Shown here: positions 46,490 to 55,187 of the stretch, piece by piece
Layout of the letters: each line of letters opens with the position of its first letter
Numbering within the stretch: the first letter of the stretch is position 1
Assembly: GCF_052118845.1 (NCBI RefSeq)
Contig: NZ_JBQKGJ010000013.1
Location: forward strand, 1-64,000
From: Bilifractor sp002394235
Lineage (GTDB): Bacteria; Bacillota; Clostridia; Lachnospirales; Lachnospiraceae
Direction of reading: 5' to 3'
Length of the DNA: 64,000 nucleotides
Notes under the pieces: generated by a model
Told to the model about the DNA's origin: nothing
Databases searched by the model: none
Seen by the model: only the letters and a program-made list of their open reading frames with translations
Position numbers and translations under genes: made by a program

Positions 46490-47857
46490 TCAATCCGGAT
46501 TTCTCCTGTCAAATTCCTGCTGCTCGTAATACTGCTTCTTCTCCTCGTACATGTGGTGGTCCGCAATGCGTAGGGCTTCCTCGATTTTACTGCTGTCAGG
46601 GCACCAGAAGCAGCCAATGGAGAGCAGATGCGGCATTGTCCGGCAGTATCCGGCTGCCAGCTTTTCTTTTTTCTCTGTAAACACTTCTTCCCGGATCCCG
46701 GGAAGGATGACAACGAATTCATCGCCGCCCGCGCGGTAGACATGCCTTCTTCCAAAATTTTCCCCAAGAAGATCCGCGGCGCTCTGCAATGCCTGATCGC
46801 CGGCTTCATGCCCCTGCTCATCGTTGATGATTTTAAGACCATTGACATCTGCATACACAAGACCGGTCGGAATGTTCTGCTCTGCCAGCGCATTCATCCT
46901 GGCAATCATCGCGTTGCGGTTGAAGACATTTGTCAGGGTATCCATGTGGCTGAGCCGGTTCAGATCCTCCATCAGCCGGTGATTGACGATCTTGGCACCG
47001 ATAAAATACGAGATCGAATTCAGAACGAGCTGCGTATTGATCAGATCACTCTTCTCATAGTTGTCCGCGCCGAGATATCCAATGAGCTTTCCTCTGTTGT
47101 AAAACGGCGCAGCCGCAAGGCATCGGATTCCCTGACGCCTGAGGTTTTCATAGTCAATGGGATCATCCGCCCTGAGTTCCTCGATGTCCGCGATGACAAC
47201 ACTATCGCTTTTCTCCAGATATTTCTCCCATCCGCTCAGATATCCGTCATAGTCCAGATTCTGAAGCGTATCCATCTCCGGCTCCACGCCCGGAGCACAC
47301 CATTCAAAGGTATTGCTCGCGGTAATTCCATCCGTCTCCAGAACATACAGCCGGTCCGGGTGAATGTACCGGCTCAGATCCTCCAGCGCGTGATTCATGC
47401 CTGCCTCAAAGTCTTCTTCATTGTTCAGAAGCTTGGAAATGCGCAGGATGATGCTGTCGGTTTTCGTCACCCTCCTGGTCTTTCGCACGCTCTCATCGAC
47501 ATCAGTGAAGATAAAGGCGACGGCATTCTCTGTCGTGGCGGGGCCCACGGTAAAGTCCAGCCAGCGACCTATCTCCTTAGAGTACACACAGGCATGAACC
47601 GGCAGTTTCTTCTCCCTTGCCTCCTGACAATACGGCATCCACGAGACTCCCTCGGGATAGATGTCCAGAAAGTTCCGGCCGATCAGGTTCTCCCTTCGAA
47701 AGCCTGCCATACGGCAGTAAGCTTCATTGACATACAGATATCTCGTATTTACCACAGTGGCGGCGGTGTCATAGATCAGAGTGAATACCGCAAAGGGTAC
47801 CGGTATGTCCTGATCAAGATCCAAAAGCGGGATATCCCTCATTATCGTTTCTCTCAT
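46490..47857 (-). CDS. PAS-GAF diguanylate cyclase, cytoplasmic
   Basis: 455 residues with no membrane helix. PAS domain (about 15-125, YLYVNEAYCRMAGF), a GAF domain (about 140-295, with the typical FYNRGKLIGYLGADN end), then a GGDEF domain with DVNGLKIINDEQGHEAGD and intact RAGGDEF. Likely converts a small-molecule or redox signal into c-di-GMP. The start is 47857 or an in-frame ATG five codons later. It precedes the coupled Cache-cyclase/binding-protein genes on the same strand, with 229 bases between. Confidence 0.88.
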   Translation of the reverse strand: MRETIMRDIPLLDLDQDIPVPFAVFTLIYDTAATVVNTRYLYVNEAYCRMAGFRRENLIGRNFLDIYPEGVSWMPYCQEAREKKLPVHACVYSKEIGRWLDFTVGPATTENAVAFIFTDVDESVRKTRRVTKTDSIILRISKLLNNEEDFEAGMNHALEDLSRYIHPDRLYVLETDGITASNTFEWCAPGVEPEMDTLQNLDYDGYLSGWEKYLEKSDSVVIADIEELRADDPIDYENLRRQGIRCLAAAPFYNRGKLIGYLGADNYEKSDLINTQLVLNSISYFIGAKIVNHRLMEDLNRLSHMDTLTNVFNRNAMIARMNALAEQNIPTGLVYADVNGLKIINDEQGHEAGDQALQSAADLLGENFGRRHVYRAGGDEFVVILPGIREEVFTEKKEKLAAGYCRTMPHLLSIGCFWCPDSSKIEEALRIADHHMYEEKKQYYEQQEFDRRNPD

Positions 47858-47938
47858 CTGCTGCTATCAGACACATGCTTCTCGATGTGCCTATACTCCT
47901 CCTGTATAGAACAACAGAAAGCTGACATTTGCAATACG

Positions 47939-48034
47939 CATGGATGTACCGATGTATGTATCGATGGATATACCGATGGATGTACCGATGGATGTATCGA
48001 AGAATGTACCGATGGATGTATCGATGGATGCATG
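47939..48034. repeat. Eight tandem 12-bp units (GATGGATGTACC/T)
   Basis: Units of GATGGATGTACC or GATGGATGTATC with a few substitutions, run head to tail in a strict 12-base period. The array lies between the PAS-GAF cyclase start and the metY promoter, 80-180 bases upstream of the cyclase. A 12-base unit keeps any reading frame open, so longer frames across it are artefacts. Confidence 0.85.
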
Positions 48035-48182
48035 CGTACCATGGCGTCAATTTCTGTTGGTAATACTTATATTGTAACACAATACATAAATCTTCATACA
48101 CTTTTTTTCTTCTTCAGGATCCACTCCCGGACGCGAGATGTATCGTTTTCTTTTATGAGATGTCCCCATAGGAAAGAATATT

Positions 48183-48210
48183 TTGTCTCCTGCGGTTCTT
48201 ATGCTATACT
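48183..48210 (+). promoter_or_regulatory. metY promoter
   Basis: TTGTCT (48183-48188), a 16-base spacer, then TATACT (48205-48210), with the extended-type TG two bases before the -10. About 80 bases upstream of the metY start. I see no SAM riboswitch or T-box in the leader, which is too short for either. Confidence 0.65.
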
Positions 48211-48289
48211 GATACATATTTCCCTATTGTTTACAGGGGAATGTCCGGAAACCTGATTCACGAACGAATAATAAAGAGAGGAAAAAACG

Positions 48290-49588
48290 ATGGCAGACTT
48301 TCATATGGAAACCAAATGCGTTCAGTCCGGCTACCGCCCGAAAAACGGTGAACCCAGAGAGGTTCCTATCATTCAGAGCACAACCTTCAAATACGATACC
48401 AGCGCAGACATGGGAAAGCTGTTTGACCTGGAGGCATCCGGCTATTTCTACAGCAGACTGCAGAACCCCACAAATGACTACGTAGCCGCAAAAATTGCGG
48501 ATATGGAGGGCGGAACCGCTGCGATGCTGACCTCTTCGGGACAGGCAGCCAACTTTTTTGCCGTATTCAACATTGCCACTGCGGGCGATCATGTGGTGGC
48601 GTCTTCCTCCATTTACGGAGGAACCTATAACCTGTTTCATGTCACCATGCGTAAAATGGGAATCGATTTTACCTTTGTCAGCCCGGACTGCACGGAAGAC
48701 GAATTAAACGCGGCATTCCGGCCGAACACCAGGGCTGTCTTCGGTGAAACGATTGCGAATCCCGCGCTGACCGTATTTGACTTCGAAAAATTTTCAAAAG
48801 CGGCACATGCACATGGCGTACCCCTGATTATAGATAATACCTTTGCCACACCGGTAAACTGCCGCCCGTTCCAATGGGGAGCAGACATTGTCACCCACTC
48901 TACCACAAAATACATGGACGGACATGGTTCCTGTGTGGGCGGCGCCATTGTAGACTCCGGGAGCTTTGACTGGATGGCTCATGCGGAAAAATTTCCAGGA
49001 CTGACCACACCGGACGACAGCTATCATGGAATTGTATATGCGGAAAAATTTGGAAAAGAGGGGGCCTTTATTACCAAGGCAACCGCACAGCTGATGCGGG
49101 ATTTCGGCGCCATACCAAGTCCCTACAGCTCCTATATTCTGAACCTCGGCCTGGAAAGCCTGCACTGCCGCATGAAACAGCACTGCGCCAACGGACTGGC
49201 TGTCGCAAGATTTCTGTCTGAAAGTGATATGGTGGAGCAGGTAAGCTACCCGTCCCTGCCCGGAGACCCGTACTACAGCCGCGCCCAAAAATACATGAAC
49301 GGCGGGGACACCTGCGGCGTCGTTTCTTTCCGCATAAAAGGCAGCCGCACCGATGCAGAAGCCTTTATGAAGCATTTGAAAATATTTGCGATTGAGACTC
49401 ACGTTGCGGATGCACGTTCCTGCTGTCTCCATCCCGCAAGCTCCACACACCGGCAGCTGACCGACCAGGAGCTTCTGGATGCCGGAATCAGCTCCAATCT
49501 GATCCGTATGAGCTGCGGACTGGAAAACACAGAGGATCTGGTGCAGGATATTGCACAGGCTCTGGACGCTGTAAAGGCCTCCCGGTGA
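48290..49588 (+). CDS. metY: O-acetylhomoserine aminocarboxypropyltransferase (sulfhydrylase)
   Basis: PLP enzyme that makes homocysteine from O-acetylhomoserine and sulfide (or cysteine synthesis side reaction). 432 residues, normal length. Cys/Met metabolism fold: SRLQNPTNDYVAAKIADMEGG, SSSIYGGTYNLF, the PLP Asp in IIDNTFATP, and the PLP Lys region THSTTKYMDGHG (Schiff-base Lys). C-terminal DARSCCLHPASSTHRQL matches the family. AGAGAGG precedes the ATG. It is followed at once by mobile DNA. Confidence 0.95.
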   Translation: MADFHMETKCVQSGYRPKNGEPREVPIIQSTTFKYDTSADMGKLFDLEASGYFYSRLQNPTNDYVAAKIADMEGGTAAMLTSSGQAANFFAVFNIATAGDHVVASSSIYGGTYNLFHVTMRKMGIDFTFVSPDCTEDELNAAFRPNTRAVFGETIANPALTVFDFEKFSKAAHAHGVPLIIDNTFATPVNCRPFQWGADIVTHSTTKYMDGHGSCVGGAIVDSGSFDWMAHAEKFPGLTTPDDSYHGIVYAEKFGKEGAFITKATAQLMRDFGAIPSPYSSYILNLGLESLHCRMKQHCANGLAVARFLSESDMVEQVSYPSLPGDPYYSRAQKYMNGGDTCGVVSFRIKGSRTDAEAFMKHLKIFAIETHVADARSCCLHPASSTHRQLTDQELLDAGISSNLIRMSCGLENTEDLVQDIAQALDAVKASR

Positions 49589-49620
49589 TCCCGGCTGCAG
49601 TCTTCGAGATATAAAGCACG

Positions 49621-50397
49621 AATCGAGTAGGAGGCGGTGACTAACCGCCGTCCTCTCACAACACCGTACGTACCGTTCGGTATACGGCGCTTTCAATAGT
49701 TGACATACACAGACTGATAGGCCGTGGCTAAATCATAAAAGCCACTGTTTATCAGTCTTTCTTTTGTCATAGCCATATTGACTGCGACTGTATGCGTGGT
49801 AAACCAATGGCCGCGCCGACTGTTACCAGCCATGTACGCTAAGTCCTCGGGTACACCCATCTTAATCAGATTTCGCACCTTTGTCTTGGGTTTCTTCCAT
49901 TGTTTCCATATACACATACGTATTCTGTGATAGAGCCATTTGTTGATTTCATCTATGTTGTTCTTCATGCTTGCTATACCATAGTAGTTAAGCCATCCTC
50001 TCGCATATACCTTGATTTTCGCAAGGCTCGGCTTGATGGACCGTACAGACTTACGGGAAGATAAATCTTTCAGTTTTGACTTGAACTTCTTCCATGACTT
50101 TGGATGAACCCTGACATAAATGCCACTACCGTTCCTTCCCAATGCAAAGCCAAGAAATTTAAAATTTCGGATTGCAAACACGCTGACAGTACGGCTTTTC
50201 TCTCGATTAACCGTTAGCTTCAGTTTCTTCTCGAGATATTTCGTACTGCTTTCCAAGAGTCTTTCTGATGCTCTTTTGCTTTTCGCAAGAAGAACGATGT
50301 CATCTGCATATCTTATGCAGGGCACACCTCTTTTCAGAAACTCTTGGTCAAACTCATTGAGGTAGATATTCGCAAGAAGCGGAGATAGATTTCCACC
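49621..50397 (-). pseudogene. Group II intron, 3' half (left arm): RT/maturase C-terminal part and domains V-VI
   Basis: Read on the minus strand, the protein resumes at GGNLSPLLANIYLNEFD, runs through the RT active site YADD, and finishes a maturase/X region (coding part 49693-50397). The 3' end carries a domain-V-like hairpin with TACCGAACGGTA and a DVI stem GGCGGT/ACCGCC ending CTCCTACTCGATT at 49621. Everything upstream of the conserved QGG codons (5' RNA domains and the first half of RT) is missing; the recombinase element begins exactly there. Non-functional as it stands. Confidence 0.88.
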
Positions 50398-50484
50398 CTA
50401 TGCAAAGCAGAATACTATGCAAAGAAAGAGCCCGCTTTCCTTATAATAAAAGATTTTGTTTTGATTTACTTTGCATAGTATTCT
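50398..50484. repeat. RIT left end: three CTATGCAAAG boxes
   Basis: Boxes at 50398-50407 and 50415-50424 (direct) and 50469-50478 (inverted). The latter two lie within a perfect 16-bp inverted repeat AGAATACTATGCAAAG (50409-50424) / CTTTGCATAGTATTCT (50469-50484). Probable recombinase binding sites. Confidence 0.85.
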
Positions 50485-50495
50485 GTTTGTTGATA

Positions 50496-51506
50496 CTACA
50501 GCTCAGACAACCATTCCATTAGATCACTGTTTTCATTCCAGTCCGGTAGGTTAGAATCTACCAAATCTGGATAAGCGTTTTCTAATGCTTTACGTTTAAG
50601 TTCTGCATCGGCACGTGCATAAATTTCAGTGGTCTTGATATCACTATGCCCCAAAAAGTCACGGATATAAATCAGATTTACACCTGCCTGCAGCAGATGG
50701 ACAGCCTTAGAATGACGGAGCATATGGCACCTTACTTTCTCCGGCACTTTGTCAGATGATTCATGTGCCATAACAGCATATTTATTAATGATATAGGACA
50801 CTCCTTCTTTCGTCAGTTTATTATGCTGTTTATTCGTAAAAAGCGGATAGCTGGTTTTATGCGCCAGGTTAAGCTTGTTCTCGGAGATATATTTTTCTAC
50901 CAGTACGGCTGTATTCTTCATAATGGGAACTCTACGTGTTTTATTGCCTTTTCCGGTAAGTATCAATACTGGATTGCTCCCTGAGATAAAATCTTTCACT
51001 GTAAGGTCTATGATCTCCTGGACTCTGGCACCACTGTCATACATCAGGCTCATTAATGTAAGATCTCTCCGTCCCTGGGCGGTAGATTTATCCGGCTGCT
51101 CCAGCAGAACTTTGATACCTTCTGGAGACAGATGTTCTACCATTGACTGCCGTCTCTTTTTTACCGGGATGGCAAGCACTTTCTGATAATGATAGAGGGA
51201 TTCCGGTGATTCTGACTGTGCGTAACGAAAAAAGGAATGGATGGCAGTCAGCCTCAGGTTCCTTGTGGAAATGGAACATTTCCTTTCTGTTTCCAACCAG
51301 TTTAAAAACCGCTCAATCAGTTCAGAAGACAGTTTTTTCATGGTAAGTTTTTCAGTTGGAATTGCTTCTTCTTTCTCACAAAAAAGAATGAGCAGCTTAA
51401 AAGTATCCCGGTAGGATTTGATAGTGTTCCTGCTGACATTTTTCTGGATAGGAAGATAGTCAGAAAGGAAAGCAGTAAGGTGTATGGAGAAATCAGTCGG
51501 GTTCAT
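50496..51506 (-). CDS. Tyrosine recombinase, third of the RIT trio
   Basis: 336 residues. N-terminal core-binding domain (SRNTIKSYRDTFKLL) and catalytic domain with Arg I in GARVQEI, HMLRHSKA (His-x-x-Arg), GHSD and the Tyr in TTEIYARAD, all present. XerC/D-like. The start overlaps the preceding recombinase's stop by 14 bases. The C-terminus ends just inside the left-end box cluster. Confidence 0.92.
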   Translation of the reverse strand: MNPTDFSIHLTAFLSDYLPIQKNVSRNTIKSYRDTFKLLILFCEKEEAIPTEKLTMKKLSSELIERFLNWLETERKCSISTRNLRLTAIHSFFRYAQSESPESLYHYQKVLAIPVKKRRQSMVEHLSPEGIKVLLEQPDKSTAQGRRDLTLMSLMYDSGARVQEIIDLTVKDFISGSNPVLILTGKGNKTRRVPIMKNTAVLVEKYISENKLNLAHKTSYPLFTNKQHNKLTKEGVSYIINKYAVMAHESSDKVPEKVRCHMLRHSKAVHLLQAGVNLIYIRDFLGHSDIKTTEIYARADAELKRKALENAYPDLVDSNLPDWNENSDLMEWLSEL

Positions 51507-52473
51507 AGGATGAGTCCTCCATTTCCGGAATGATGTCCTTATAGCACTTTTCCAGTTTCATCCGGATATCCGGAAAGATATCTGCTGTCCATCTGAGATA
51601 GTATGCCGTTTCATTGAAGGTCTGGTGTCCCAGGTAGGTACGCATCATTGGAATTAATACCAAAAGATCCCGATCCTGTTCAGCCCATTCTTTCAGGCGG
51701 TAAATGCAGTACGCATGCCGAAAATCGTGGACTCTTGGGCCATCACCAGTATGTGAGATACCTGCCTTCCAGAGAAAACGCCGGAAGTTTTTATAAATAT
51801 TTCCTATGGTCATTGGTTTTCCGCCATAGCCTGGGAATAAATATCCATCAGGATCTGGAAAAGGATGGACCTATTCAGCATATGTCCGAAGTCTCAGTGT
51901 AATGGATTCCGGCATTGGGACCAAACGACTGTTATGATTCTTTGAATCACAGATGGACAACACGCCTTGATGCAGATCTACATCCCCAACTGTCAGCAGC
52001 CGTGCTTCAGAGCAGCGCAGCCCACAGGAAAGAAGCAGTCTGAAAAACTCCGGCATGATCAGGTGCCGATAAGGAACGTTTGAACAGTAGTGACATTTAT
52101 CCGTCTCTGCAAAGAATCTTTTCAGTTCGTCTGGAGTATAAATGTGCGGTACATACTGTTGTCCTTTCGGATAGTAATTCTTTGGAAGTATCCATGTCTT
52201 GATCCCGATGCTGTCCAGGTACTTTGAGAACTGGCGTATAACAGAAGCACGGGAACAATGGTTCGCAGCTGTTTCATGCATTGTTTTGCAGCACCAGCCG
52301 ACCACAGCTTCTTTAGAAAGTATATCTGTTTCTGGGTAATGTACTGCAAGGTAATTATCAAATCGTTTGAGGATGCCTGGTTCTGAGTTGTATTTATACC
52401 CGACAGAACGTTTGAGTGAGATGAAATCCTGCATTTCTTTCTTTAATGGTCCTGTAAAAACTGGTTCAGCCAA
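51493..52473 (-). pseudogene. Tyrosine recombinase, second of the RIT trio, with one in-frame amber codon
   Basis: 326 codons in one frame from the ATG at 52473, but codon 201 is TAG (51871-51873), in an AE*VHPFPDPDG context where a Gln (CAG) is likely. The catalytic residues are otherwise present: GLRCSEAR (Arg I), HDFRHAYC, GHQTF and a Tyr in NETAYYLR. A separate internal ATG (51813) could restart after the stop, so fragments might be made. It is either a recent pseudogene, a suppressed amber or a sequencing error. Its start overlaps the first recombinase by eight bases. Confidence 0.8.
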
Positions 52474-53701
52474 GACGGATCACCTCCTCGAAATCCAGCG
52501 GGCATTCCGCCAGACGTGCCATATCTACTTTGAGATATACAGCAGTGGAATTCGTATCCAAGTGACCGATAATGTCAGAGATCACCGGAAGTGGGGTATC
52601 TTTTTCAAGAAGCACACTTGCCATAGTGTGGCGCAGGCTGTGCATTCCACGACGTTTGCCGGATACTGGGATATGAGCTTTTACCATATATGCTTTTATC
52701 AGCTGGTTCAGATGGTCATCTTTTGAAAAAGGCAAAAATGGAGCCATGTGCCGAACGAAAATGTAGGGACTATCAACTTTTGGTCTTCCATATTTCAGGT
52801 AGTCGATCACAGCCCATCCAACATCCGGCACAAGAGGAAGCTCCATAGGTTGTTTTGTTTTTGACTGGACGAAACAGAGTTTCTTCTCTGCCCAGTTAAA
52901 GTTTTCAAAACAAAGGCCTTTGATATCGGCACAACGAAGGCCTAGCCGGCATGCAATAAGTATGATAGCATAATCCCTTTTCCCTTTAGGGCTTCCGCGG
53001 TCAATGGCTTCAATGAGCTGCTTTAATTCCTCATGCGTCCATGCAGAAGGAATGGCTGTCTGCTTATGGGCTTTTACCATTGGCATTTTGGCAGCAAAAT
53101 CAACCACGATAATGTCTTCTTGATAAAGGAAACGGAAGAAAGCACGTAAGGAACAGATATGTTGTTCTACTGTCTTGTAGGTGAATCCTGCTAATGTGCG
53201 GATATATGCATAAATGACCTCCAGAGTAACAGCACTGAAATCCACCATCCCATGAGCAGTCAGATAGTCCATCATGTAGGAAGACTGCTTCACATAGTGG
53301 TCTAAAGTTATCTTGGAATATCCATTCTTCACACAATACTCCTGAAAACGTTGCCTCATCTCTAAAAAGAAAGGTTCGGTCAGGATTTCTTTGTGTTTCA
53401 GGTAACGCCGAAGCACAGCATGATGAAGCTGAAAATCACCTACCATGCGTATAACACGTAGTTCCTGTGTTTCTGCCTGTGGCAGTGTTCTCCCAAAATC
53501 ATCCTGTGTGATGCCGAAGAATTCCTGGACGAAGTCTATGCCGAGTTGTTCTGTGTAGTAGTATTCACCGCGATCTTCTGCATAGGCCATCAGCTGGTTC
53601 CAGCGTCTGCGGTAAAAGACCATACTTCCTTCGGTGTAACCAAGCCGTAGAAGTTCCTGTTCCAGTTCAGAAATCAGGTCTGGTAAGTATTTTTTGTCCA
53701 T
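52466..53701 (-). CDS. Tyrosine recombinase, first of the RIT trio
   Basis: 411 residues. Core-binding region, then the catalytic domain with Arg I in GLRCADIKGL, HSLRHTMAS (His-x-x-Arg), GHLDTNS and the Tyr in TAVYLKVD. The ATG at 53701 has GGAGGT six bases upstream; the open frame reaches 14 codons further without a ribosome site. First and longest of three consecutive overlapping recombinases read towards the left. Confidence 0.9.
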   Translation of the reverse strand: MDKKYLPDLISELEQELLRLGYTEGSMVFYRRRWNQLMAYAEDRGEYYYTEQLGIDFVQEFFGITQDDFGRTLPQAETQELRVIRMVGDFQLHHAVLRRYLKHKEILTEPFFLEMRQRFQEYCVKNGYSKITLDHYVKQSSYMMDYLTAHGMVDFSAVTLEVIYAYIRTLAGFTYKTVEQHICSLRAFFRFLYQEDIIVVDFAAKMPMVKAHKQTAIPSAWTHEELKQLIEAIDRGSPKGKRDYAIILIACRLGLRCADIKGLCFENFNWAEKKLCFVQSKTKQPMELPLVPDVGWAVIDYLKYGRPKVDSPYIFVRHMAPFLPFSKDDHLNQLIKAYMVKAHIPVSGKRRGMHSLRHTMASVLLEKDTPLPVISDIIGHLDTNSTAVYLKVDMARLAECPLDFEEVIRLG

Positions 53702-53757
53702 AAAAGTACCTCCGATATGATATTTTTTGAGAATTGCTCTCATAAATATCTTCGGAG

Positions 53758-53840
53758 ACTATGCAAAGTAAAGCAAGAAAAGATGATGTAAAATAAGGAA
53801 ATTTGGAGCTTTACTTTGCATAGTAACTTTCTTTGCATAG
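53758..53840. repeat. RIT right end: three CTATGCAAAG boxes
   Basis: Mirror image of the left end: outer box CTTTGCATAG (53831-53840), second box 53814-53823, inner inverted box 53759-53768. The inner pair lies in a perfect 17-bp inverted repeat ACTATGCAAAGTAAAGC (53758-53774) / GCTTTACTTTGCATAGT (53808-53824). Confidence 0.85.
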
Positions 53841-54607
53841 GGCGGACCTCTGAGTCCATTACTCGGAAATATAATGCTAAACGAGCTGGATAAAGAACTG
53901 GAACGCCGCGGGCACAAGTTTGTCAGATACGCGGATGACTGCATGATCTTCTGCAAATCCCGGAAAAGCGCGGAACGCACGCTGGGAAATATCGTCCCAT
54001 TCATCACAGGGAAACTATTTCTGAAAGTCAATCTCCAGAAGACGACAGTGGCACACATCAGCAGGGTGAAATATCTGGGCTATGGGTTTTACCGATTCAA
54101 AGGGAAATGCAGGCTCAGATTACACCCGAGGTCGAAAGCCAAAATGCAGAAGAAACTCAGAGAACTGACGTGCAGAGGCAATCGGTGGTGCAATCCGGAG
54201 AGGGAGCAGAAGCTGCGGGACTATGTCCGCGGCTGGATGAATTACTTCCGATATGCGGATATGAGGGCACTGATGGCAAAGACAGATGAGTGGCTTCGCA
54301 GAAGAATCCGGGCGGTGTACTGGAAACAGTGGAAGCGGGTGAGAACCCGCTACCGGATTTTCAGGGCATTGCATTTAGAGGAATGGCGTGCACATGAACT
54401 GGCAAACTGTCGTAAAGGCACATGGCGGGCGGCACAAATGCTCCGCTCTGTGCTGACAAATAAAATACTGGAAAAGCTGGGCTATCCGTCCATGCTCTCC
54501 CAGTATTTGAAAGTAGCTGAAAACTTATGAACCGCCGTGTACCGAACGGTACGCACGGTGGTGTGAGAGGACGAAAGTCTCCACTGGAGACTTTCTCCTA
54601 CTCGATT
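53841..54607 (+). pseudogene. Group II intron, 3' half (right arm): RT/maturase C-terminal part and domains V-VI
   Basis: Read on the plus strand from the RIT boundary, the protein begins GGPLSPLLGNIMLNELD, carries the RT active site YADD, and ends at about 54530 (VAENL). A domain-V-like hairpin with TACCGAACGGTA and a DVI stem (GAAAGTCTCC/GGAGACTTTC) end in CTCCTACTCGATT at 54607. It is a different intron from the left arm (the proteins differ at most positions) and faces the opposite way. Its 5' half is absent. Confidence 0.88.
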
Positions 54608-54612
54608 AAAAG

Positions 54613-54750
54613 ATGCTCGATGACAGCCTCATTTCTGTGGATGAATTCTACAAATTAACCACCATCAATCGAGAAACTTTCTATGGTTTTCTATGGAGAA
54701 ATGCTTATAAAGAACAGAAAGAGACAACAACAAAACCGCAGACGCTATAA
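54613..54750 (+). CDS. Small open frame downstream of the intron, doubtful
   Basis: 45 codons starting at an ATG two bases after the TAAAAG that follows the intron boundary. A segment such as VDEFYKLTTINRET looks like the start of a helix-turn-helix protein, so this may be the remnant of a gene cut by the intron's insertion. There is no clear ribosome site. The rest of 54608-54905 holds only the toxin gene's trailing sequence. Confidence 0.3.
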   Translation: MLDDSLISVDEFYKLTTINRETFYGFLWRNAYKEQKETTTKPQTL

Positions 54751-54905
54751 GAGTGCACCAAGACACCCCTCCGGCTGCATGGATATGACATCATACCTTG
54801 CGATAAGGAAAACGTGACACGTGAGGAGAAACAGAAGCCGTCATGGAAAGATCCACGGGAAGCGCGGTGACAGATAAAAAGGCCGCCCATTGCAGACGGT
54901 CATTG

Positions 54906-55187
54906 TTACATGTTAAAGAGATCTGCATGGCTTCCAGTGTCTACCAGTGTCAGTGTAAGGATGTCGTTCTCTATCAGATAGATGAGAAGCCAGTCCGGCT
55001 GAATGTGACATTCACGGAAGCCTTTTAGCATCCCCTTCAGTTCGTGGTCATGGTACTTCTCATCCAGTGCTTTACCCTGACGTAAAGTGTTGATGACGTC
55101 ATCAAGAAGAGAAAGATCCAGCCCACGCTTCTTCATCAGCTTATAGCTTTTCTTATAAGCGGAAGTATATTTGACAGTTAAGATCAT
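54906..55187 (-). CDS. YafQ/RelE-family mRNA interferase toxin
   Basis: 93 residues, small basic RelE-superfamily fold. KKSYKLMKKRGLDLSLLDDVI near the N-terminus, the central HELKGMLKGFRECHIQPDWLLIY segment, and a C-terminal TGSHADLF-type end are typical of YafQ, which cleaves mRNA at the ribosome when the antitoxin is lost. The gene starts one base after the antitoxin stop, so it is the second gene of the operon. Catalytic His (YHDH, HADLF) are visible. Confidence 0.92.
   Translation of the reverse strand: MILTVKYTSAYKKSYKLMKKRGLDLSLLDDVINTLRQGKALDEKYHDHELKGMLKGFRECHIQPDWLLIYLIENDILTLTLVDTGSHADLFNM

Larger units (their letters stand above)
50398..53840. mobile_element. RIT-type element: trio of tyrosine recombinases with mirrored ends
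   Basis: A 3443-bp unit encoding three consecutive, overlapping tyrosine recombinases on the minus strand, the hallmark of recombinase-in-trio (RIT) elements. Both outermost ends are CTATGCAAAG (50398-50407) or its complement (53831-53840), followed after 7 bases by a second copy of the same box and, after a further 44 or 45 bases, by an inverted copy. The element interrupts group II intron DNA at the codon for Gly-Gly of the RT motif on both sides. RIT elements are known to occur singly, in tandem and in inverted arrays; their mechanism is poorly understood. Confidence 0.85.

Noticed and set aside
47939..48034. Possible CRISPR or iteron origin
   Set aside because: Period of 12 bases with no spacers; no replication initiator gene or AT-rich unwinding region adjoins it.
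46628..48256. 542-codon plus-strand open frame opposite the PAS-GAF cyclase
   Set aside because: It runs through the 12-bp repeat array and antisense to a well-supported GGDEF protein; no recognisable protein features.
48211..48289. SAM riboswitch or T-box before metY
   Set aside because: Only about 75 bases separate the -10 from the start codon, too short, and no core motifs are present.
50391..50401. CCACCCTA resembling the T-box T-loop motif
   Set aside because: It is the QGG codon region of the group II intron at the RIT junction; no T-box stem or leader exists here.
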